Assembly: GCA_964405825.1 (NCBI GenBank)
Contig: CAYOPI010000107.1
Location: forward strand, 1-5,102
DNA from: JBHJGM01 sp964405825
GTDB lineage: Bacteria; Verrucomicrobiota; Verrucomicrobiia; Opitutales; JBHJGM01
Length of the DNA stretch: 5,102 nucleotides
Direction of reading: 5' to 3'
The position numbers and the translations under genes are program-made. The number at the start of each line of letters is the position of its first letter. The stretch's first letter is position 1. A model generated the notes under the pieces. That model made no database searches. It saw only the letters and a list, made by a program, of their open reading frames with translations, and was not told the origin of the DNA. Shown here piece by piece: positions 1-5,102 of the stretch.

Positions 1-61
1 GATGCGCTTTGATCGACTGCCCCTTGGCCAGCAGGAACGCACGCTCGATGCAATTCTCCAG
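1..61 (-). pseudogene. nifA: Continuation of the nifA reading frame beyond the amber codon (partial at window edge)
   Basis: Directly after the TAG at 64-62, the same frame reads LENCIERAFLLAKGQSIKAH to the window edge without a stop. This is the expected family continuation: in NifA proteins the motif normally runs WPGNVRELENCIERA, so TAG stands exactly where GAG (Glu) is expected. The segment is the start of the region linking the AAA+ domain to the C-terminal DNA-binding domain. Its intact state argues that the stop is recent, suppressed, or a sequencing or assembly error, and not the natural end of the gene. Frame and homology are seen directly; the explanation is inference. Confidence 0.7.
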
Positions 62-1411
<1,350 letters not shown>

Positions 1412-1458
1412 GAGCGATAGATTCTGGTGAAGCGTATCGCTTGCCAGATCACGAGTGG

Positions 1459-1486
1459 CAGGAACAAATCCCCGTAGGATTTCCTG
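1459..1486 (-). other. Hairpin in the modC-nifA gap
   Basis: The arms AAATCC (1466-1471) and GGATTT (1477-1482) are perfectly complementary around a 5-nt loop. The stem extends to CAGG (1459-1462) and CCTG (1483-1486) past a 3-nt bulge. It sits midway between the modC stop and the nifA start. No T-run follows on the minus strand, so it is a poor intrinsic terminator. It could be an operator, an RNA processing or stability element, or an attenuating structure separating nifA expression from modABC. The loop and right arm contain the octamer CGTAGGAT (1473-1480), also found upstream of modA. Confidence 0.4.
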
Positions 1487-1509
1487 ACAATGAGAGCGAA
1501 CCGGAGTTA

Positions 1510-2598
1510 TTAGCCACCTTGATTGTATACTTGAATTCCGGTAGTCTTAACAATCAGATGCAGGCGTTGACCTGGATGCAGGCTCAATTCTTCGGCGGCA
1601 GCGCGGGTGATCTCCGCCCGCCAGGGTTCGGCCTCTGGCACCACCTCGCAGACGGCCAGCAGGCGATCACGGGCCTCGACCAACGTTAGCAGCGTAGAGG
1701 GGACGAGGTTGCGCGCGGAGAGACCGGCGGGCGGCTGGTTGGCCAGCAGGATTTCGCTGGCGGCAATGCCAACGAGAAAGCGCGGGCTTTCATCTTGGAG
1801 GCGGGGGATGGCGAGGGCGGGTGCATCGGCCGCTTCGCTCAGGGTGACCGTGCTGGTATCCTGGCGGTGCTCGCGGAAGTGAACGGGCACGACGTTGACA
1901 AAGCTGGTTCGCCGGCTGAGCGCTTCCGCCGGCCGGCCGGAGTCAACGATTCGTCCACCTTCCAGGATGTAGACCTCGTCGCAGAGGGCCTGCAACTCGA
2001 CCGGGTTGTGCGAGACCACGACCATCGGCAGATTGAAGTGCTCACGCACACGGCAGAGGTACGGCAGGATGCGGTGGCGCAGGGCCGTGTCCAGGGCCGA
2101 GAGGGGCTCGTCCAGCAACAGCATCACCGGTCCCGAGCAAAGTGCGCGCCCCAGGGCCACGCGTTGGCGCTCGCCCCCCGAGAGTTGGTCGGACTTGCGC
2201 TCGAGCAGGGGCGTCAGTTGGAGGAGATCGACAACTTCGTCGAAGGTCGACCCGAAGGCTTCACCCGAGCGTTGACGGCCGGCGGCCAGGTTGGCGCGCA
2301 CGTCCAAATGCGGAAAGAGCAGCGGCTCCTGCGTCATGTAGCCAAGACGGCGTTGCTCCGGCGGCACGTAACGGCGCTGACTGGAGTCGAGCCACACTTC
2401 ATCCGCGAACTGCAAACGCCCTTGCACGCGTTTGCGCTGCCCGCGTCCAATCCCGGCGATGGCCTCAAGCAATGCCGACTTGCCGCAGCCGGAGGGCCCG
2501 AAGAGTCCCACGGCCGGGCCGTCGCCCGACAGTTGGACGTCCACGGTGAACCGATCCAGGGGGATCTGCACGTCGAGTTGGAGCCGTGGCTGCGTCAC
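1510..2598 (-). CDS. modC: Molybdate ABC transporter ATP-binding protein ModC
   Basis: ATPase subunit that powers molybdate import through ModB at the cytoplasmic face of the membrane. Counting from GTG 2598 (362 aa), it has Walker A GPSGCGKS (34-41), a Q-loop glutamine (about 90), signature LSGGERQ (139-145), Walker B VMLLLDEP (158-165), D-loop SALD (167-170) and the switch histidine in VVSHN (about 197). A C-terminal TOBE/Mop-type oxyanion-binding domain (about 293-360) contains SARNLVPS and is typical of ModC. The length matches the family. The GTG at 2598 overlaps the modB TGA as GTGA, the usual sign of translational coupling. A GTG at 2628 is also in frame but would overlap modB by 34 bp and add a Pro-rich leader. 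The gene ends with TAA. The TOBE/Mop domain and the modAB neighbours make molybdate (or tungstate) the likely substrate. Confidence 0.93.
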   Translation of the reverse strand: MTQPRLQLDVQIPLDRFTVDVQLSGDGPAVGLFGPSGCGKSALLEAIAGIGRGQRKRVQGRLQFADEVWLDSSQRRYVPPEQRRLGYMTQEPLLFPHLDVRANLAAGRQRSGEAFGSTFDEVVDLLQLTPLLERKSDQLSGGERQRVALGRALCSGPVMLLLDEPLSALDTALRHRILPYLCRVREHFNLPMVVVSHNPVELQALCDEVYILEGGRIVDSGRPAEALSRRTSFVNVVPVHFREHRQDTSTVTLSEAADAPALAIPRLQDESPRFLVGIAASEILLANQPPAGLSARNLVPSTLLTLVEARDRLLAVCEVVPEAEPWRAEITRAAAEELSLHPGQRLHLIVKTTGIQVYNQGG

Positions 2599-3266
2599 GG
2601 TCGAAGGCGGGCGGGACGGCTCAGCCACTCGGTCAGAAAGATCGCCACGAAGCCCACCGTGAGGGCTACGCCGAGCAGAATCGTGGCGAGAGTCTGGTTG
2701 CCGGCCTGCTGCGCGGAGTACAGGGCCGAGGCCAAGGTCTGCGTCTGTCCGGGGATGTTCCCGGCAATGATGATGGTGGCCCCGAATTCGCCCAGACTGC
2801 GGGTGAAAGCGAGGATAGCGGCTGCCAGCAGCCCGCGCGAGGCCAGTGGCAGGGTGATGCGCCAGAAGGTTCGCAGCGGTCCGTAACCCAGGGTGCGCGC
2901 GCAGTCTTCCAGACGGGGGTCGACGCCTTCAAAGCCCACCCGCGCCGTGCGTACGAAAAGCGGAAAGGCCATCACCGCGCAGGCCAGGACCACGGCACGA
3001 CCAGTGAAGAGGATCTCAAGGTCAACGCCGAGGACCTCACGGCCCAGCGGACCGTCGTCGGCGAGCATTCGCAAAAGCAGGTAGCCCACGGCCGTCGGCG
3101 GCAGCACCAGCGGCAGGCTGACCAGCGTGGAAACCACGCGACTGCCCGGAAAAGTGCGGCGCGCCAGCAGGTAGGCGAGTGCACAGCCGGGCAGGCCGAC
3201 GAGCACAGTGGCCATGACCGCCCATCCCAGACTGCTTAGCAGCGGGTCCACCCAGACGGTCGCCAT
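2595..3266 (-). CDS. modB: Molybdate ABC transporter permease ModB
   Basis: Inner-membrane channel subunit for molybdate import, working with periplasmic ModA and the ATPase ModC. From ATG 3266 it has 223 residues, close to the usual ModB length, with about five hydrophobic segments (roughly 11-35, 44-65, 90-108, 145-160 and 194-212). The cytoplasmic coupling loop of binding-protein-dependent permeases is clear around residues 120-149, with LGYGPLRTFWRITLPLA. The ModB-like stretch RSLGEFGATIIIAGNIPG follows at about 156-173, and SLPLVLPPTAVGYLLL lies in the second segment. The start at 3266 is 4 nt after the modA stop. An ATG at 3281 (five residues longer, overlapping modA by 11 bp) is equally possible; a TTG at 3317 is unlikely. 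Neither ATG has a strong Shine-Dalgarno sequence, which suggests coupling to modA translation. Confidence 0.92.
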   Translation of the reverse strand: MATVWVDPLLSSLGWAVMATVLVGLPGCALAYLLARRTFPGSRVVSTLVSLPLVLPPTAVGYLLLRMLADDGPLGREVLGVDLEILFTGRAVVLACAVMAFPLFVRTARVGFEGVDPRLEDCARTLGYGPLRTFWRITLPLASRGLLAAAILAFTRSLGEFGATIIIAGNIPGQTQTLASALYSAQQAGNQTLATILLGVALTVGFVAIFLTEWLSRPARLRP

Positions 3267-3270
3267 GAAC

Positions 3271-4086
3271 TCAGGGCCCATCGGCACCAGCAGGGACGAT
3301 GAAGCCGGCCTCGGCAAACACCGAGCGCGCGCCTTCGCCGGTGATGAAGGTCAGGAAAGCGGCGGCCTGGGGATGGCGCTCCGGGCGCTTCACCTCGGCT
3401 GCCACATATTCGATCGGGTCGGGAAGCGGGCCTTCCACTACATGAAGCACGCGCACCGAACTCGTCCGCGCATCGGTTGCGTAGACGATACCAACGACGT
3501 CGCGGCTGGCCTCGACCAGCGCCAGGACCGAGCGTACGTCCGGGGCGGGAGCGACCCGTCCCTGCACGTTTTCCCAGAGGCTGGTGCCGTTGGCGCTATG
3601 GACGGACTGCAACCAGGCGTGAGCGTAAACGCCGGCGGGGACAGCGTCCGGAGCGCCGATGGCCAAGTGGGTGAAGTCCAGGTTCGCGAGGTCTGCGGGC
3701 GATGGCAGGACGAAGTCGGATTCGCGATGGGCGACCACGACCAGCTTGTTGGAGAGGAAGGTTCGGCGACTGCCATCGAGCAGGCGCCCGTTTCCATCGA
3801 GGTGGGCCATCCAGTCGGCGTTGGCGCTGAGGAAGACGTCCGCCCGGGGGGCTGCGTCGATCTGCTGGGCCAGCGTTTGCGACCCGGCAAGGTTCAACGT
3901 GACCGGGACGCCGGACTGCGCCTCGAAGTCCTCGGCCAAGGGCTCCAAGACGTCCGTCAGACTGGCCGCCGCGTAGACTTGAAGGGGGCGCTCCGTGCCG
4001 GAATCGGACTTACCGCATGCGGCGATCCCCAACGCGCCAACGGCAGTGACCAGCGTCGTCAGACAGCCTCGAAATCCCGGTTTCAT
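3271..4086 (-). CDS. modA: Molybdate ABC transporter substrate-binding lipoprotein ModA
   Basis: Binding protein that captures molybdate (or tungstate) outside the inner membrane and delivers it to ModBC. From ATG 4086 it has 271 residues. A basic, hydrophobic signal sequence ends in the lipobox-like IAAC (21-24), followed by a GKSDSGT linker, so it is probably membrane-anchored through Cys24. Mature-domain ModA landmarks are VYAAASLTDVL (37-47, with a ligand Ser), NLAGSQTLAQQI (65-76, second ligand Ser), IGAPDAVPAGVYA (143-155) and GIVYATDA (199-206, the conserved Tyr). A GGGA lies 5-8 nt upstream of this ATG. The longer TTG start at 4125 would bury the signal peptide behind 13 residues, so I rejected it. 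It is the first gene of modABC and faces away from nifH. Confidence 0.93.
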   Translation of the reverse strand: MKPGFRGCLTTLVTAVGALGIAACGKSDSGTERPLQVYAAASLTDVLEPLAEDFEAQSGVPVTLNLAGSQTLAQQIDAAPRADVFLSANADWMAHLDGNGRLLDGSRRTFLSNKLVVVAHRESDFVLPSPADLANLDFTHLAIGAPDAVPAGVYAHAWLQSVHSANGTSLWENVQGRVAPAPDVRSVLALVEASRDVVGIVYATDARTSSVRVLHVVEGPLPDPIEYVAAEVKRPERHPQAAAFLTFITGEGARSVFAEAGFIVPAGADGP

Positions 4087-4161
4087 CAGTGTCCCAGTGA
4101 GCAGTTCAGAGGCCAGCGTGGGCAAGCTCAGTAGTCTCTGGCCGAAGGGCGGGCGGCGCGT

Positions 4162-4189
4162 CCTACCAAAACGTAGGATCGGCCCCTAC
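4162..4189. promoter_or_regulatory. Three phased CCTAC/GTAGG half-sites in the modA-nifH divergent region
   Basis: CCTAC (4162-4166), GTAGG (4173-4177) and CCTAC (4185-4189) alternate in orientation with centres 11 and 12 bp apart, about one helical turn. The first pair is the longer palindrome TCCTAC-N6-GTAGGA (4161-4178). The octamer CGTAGGAT (4172-4179) recurs at 1473-1480 upstream of nifA. Dyads like this in a divergent promoter region are typical of dimeric regulator sites. The cluster is 76 bp upstream of the modA start and about 120 bp upstream of the candidate nifH promoter, so it could serve either gene. The binding protein is unknown, and it does not match the ModE or classical NifA consensus. 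Confidence 0.45.
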
Positions 4190-4249
4190 CATCTGACCTC
4201 AACGTCGGGAACTGGGGCTCGGCGGTGGTTTCGCAGCATGCGCCAAACG

Positions 4250-4269
4250 GAGGTAAAGATTTTTACTTC
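4250..4269. promoter_or_regulatory. A+T-rich imperfect dyad upstream of nifH
   Basis: The sequence GAGGTAAA-GATT-TTTACTTC forms an 8-bp dyad with one G-T pair around a 4-bp centre. It is an A+T-rich island in an otherwise GC-rich region, 38 bp upstream of the candidate -24 element of nifH and 130 bp before the nifH start. It could be an operator or upstream activator site for nifH, or a bent-DNA spacer. It is not a ModE box: TATATA arms are lacking. The symmetry is seen; the role is inference. Confidence 0.35.
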
Positions 4270-4307
4270 GTTGGTTCACAGGTTGTTAGGTGAGCCTGAT
4301 CCGTGGC

Positions 4308-4322
4308 TGGCACGCGCCGTGT
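4308..4322 (+). promoter_or_regulatory. Candidate sigma-54 (-24/-12) promoter for nifH
   Basis: TGGCACG-N4-GTGT matches the -24 half (TGGCACG) of the sigma-54 consensus perfectly. The -12 half is poor: GTGT in place of TTGC, with the G kept at the right spacing. It would start transcription about 45 nt upstream of the nifH ATG, a normal distance for nif genes, which are classically sigma-54 dependent. A second, weaker candidate, TGGTTCA-N4-TTGT, lies at 4272-4286. The imperfect -12 box limits confidence. Confidence 0.45.
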
Positions 4323-4379
4323 TTACAGGTGGTCCGAATCGCAACGCTTTTATCAACACGAAATCAACGTACATACGCA

Positions 4380-5102
4380 ATGGTCACTACACTTGAAAAG
4401 GAACCGGTCCTTTCGACCGAAAAGAAGCTGCGCAAGGTCGCCATTTACGGCAAGGGCGGCATCGGCAAGTCCACCACCACGCAGAACACCGTCGCGGCCC
4501 TTTCGGAGATGGGCAAGCGGGTCATGGTCGTGGGTTGCGACCCTAAAGCTGACTCAACCCGGCTGCTGCTGGGCGGGCTGGCGCAACGTTCGGTTCTCGA
4601 CACCCTTCGCGAGGAAGGCGAGGACGTCGACCTCGAGGACATCCGCAGCGCGGGCTACTGTGAGAGCCTCTGCGTGGAATCGGGCGGACCGGAGCCTGGG
4701 GTGGGTTGCGCCGGACGGGGCATCATCACCTCCATCAACATGCTCGAGCAACTGGGCGCCTACGATGAGGACCAGGAGCTGGATTACGTGTTCTACGATG
4801 TGCTCGGTGACGTGGTCTGCGGCGGCTTTGCCATGCCGATTCGCGAGGGCAAGGCCGAGGAAATCTACATCGTCTGCTCCGGCGAGATGATGGCCATGTA
4901 CGCGGCCAACAACATCTCCAAGGGCATCCTGAAATTTGCCCAGACCGGGGTGGTGCGCCTGGGCGGATTGATCTGCAACAGCCGCAACTGCGACCGCGAA
5001 GCCGAGATGATCGAGGAGTTCGCGAAGCGCCTCGGCACTCAGATGATTCACTTCGTGCCGCGCGATAACGACGTCCAGCGCGCCGAGATCAACCGCAAGA
5101 CG
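4380..5102 (+). CDS. nifH: Nitrogenase iron protein (dinitrogenase reductase) NifH, 3' end beyond window
   Basis: The homodimeric Fe protein hydrolyses ATP and passes electrons from its [4Fe-4S] cluster to the MoFe protein; it also acts in cofactor maturation. The 241 visible codons show P-loop GKGGIGKS (24-31), switch I CDPKADST (53-60, with both Asp), cluster ligands Cys110 (in GVGCAGRG) and Cys147 (in GDVVCGGF, switch II), and Arg113, equivalent to the DraT ADP-ribosylation site. The frame is open to the edge, with roughly 35-55 residues missing compared with a typical NifH. Starting at ATG 4380, the protein has about 15 extra residues (VTTLEKEPVLSTEKK) before the usual start of the fold. 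No better start or clear Shine-Dalgarno is visible. Segment C94-E-S-L-C98 before VESGGPEPGVGC is unusual; most family members have Gly-Gly there. It diverges from modABC. NifH proper is favoured over VnfH/AnfH by GGLAQRSVLDTLREEGEDV and GGLICNSRN, but the structural nifDK genes lie outside. Confidence 0.95.
   Translation, partial: MVTTLEKEPVLSTEKKLRKVAIYGKGGIGKSTTTQNTVAALSEMGKRVMVVGCDPKADSTRLLLGGLAQRSVLDTLREEGEDVDLEDIRSAGYCESLCVESGGPEPGVGCAGRGIITSINMLEQLGAYDEDQELDYVFYDVLGDVVCGGFAMPIREGKAEEIYIVCSGEMMAMYAANNISKGILKFAQTGVVRLGGLICNSRNCDREAEMIEEFAKRLGTQMIHFVPRDNDVQRAEINRKT

Noticed and set aside
2598..2628. GTG at 2628 as the modC start
   Set aside because: It would overlap modB by 34 bp and add a Pro/Ser leader absent from ModC proteins; the GTG at 2598 overlaps the modB stop by 4 nt and fits better.
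1795..2886. 363-codon plus-strand open frame across modC and modB
   Set aside because: It spans the boundary of two well-supported minus-strand genes, and the product is low-complexity and Arg/Gly/Gln-rich with no domain.
4087..4125. TTG at 4125 as the modA start
   Set aside because: It puts 13 residues before a well-formed signal peptide; ATG 4086 has a GGGA upstream.
3208..4134. 308-codon plus-strand open frame opposite modA
   Set aside because: It is a shadow of modA, which has a lipoprotein signal and all the family motifs.
4087..4379. ModE box or Moco riboswitch upstream of modA
   Set aside because: No TATATA-type inverted arms and no recognisable conserved aptamer layout were found in the 293-bp gap.
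4303..4890. 195-codon plus-strand frame overlapping nifH
   Set aside because: It is out of frame with the unmistakable NifH reading frame, and the product is Ser/Arg-rich.
4554..5051. 165-codon minus-strand open frame antisense to nifH
   Set aside because: His/Ala/Asp-rich reverse-frame products are a well-known artefact opposite nifH and other GC-rich genes; no start signal or domain is seen.

Overview
The window carries part of a nitrogen-fixation locus with its metal supply and regulator. It looks like a GC-rich diazotrophic bacterium: codon third positions are mostly G or C, antisense frames are long and open, and the ABC transporter is of the bacterial binding-protein type. The NifH and NifA sequences recall diazotrophs outside the classical alpha- and gamma-proteobacteria, such as deltaproteobacterial or Verrucomicrobia/Planctomycete-like lineages. 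I cannot fix the taxon by eye.

Layout. On the minus strand, reading from right to left, are modA (4086-3271), modB (3266-2595) and modC (2598-1510). They are tightly packed: 4 nt separate modA and modB, and modB and modC share a GTGA overlap. Then come a 98-bp gap with a hairpin and a NifA-family sigma-54 activator (1411-62). That activator is interrupted by an in-frame amber codon inside its most conserved C-terminal motif, and the same frame continues open to the window edge. On the plus strand, diverging from modA across a 293-bp intergenic region, is a nitrogenase iron protein gene, nifH (4380 to beyond the right edge). It is open-ended, with 241 codons present.

How they fit together. 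ModABC imports molybdate for the FeMo cofactor, NifH is the electron-donating ATPase of nitrogenase, and the GAF-AAA+ activator would drive sigma-54 transcription of nif genes. The activator's N-terminus carries a Cys-X4-Cys pair like the cofactor-binding motif of VnfA/AnfA, the activators of the alternative nitrogenases. The divergent region has no canonical NifA site (TGT-N10-ACA). It does contain three helically phased CCTAC/GTAGG half-sites, an A+T-rich dyad and an imperfect -24/-12 promoter ahead of nifH. The octamer CGTAGGAT recurs just upstream of the activator gene.

Most worth a second look are the amber codon in the activator, its N-terminal Cys motif, the repeated CCTAC/GTAGG element, and the extended N-terminus of NifH.
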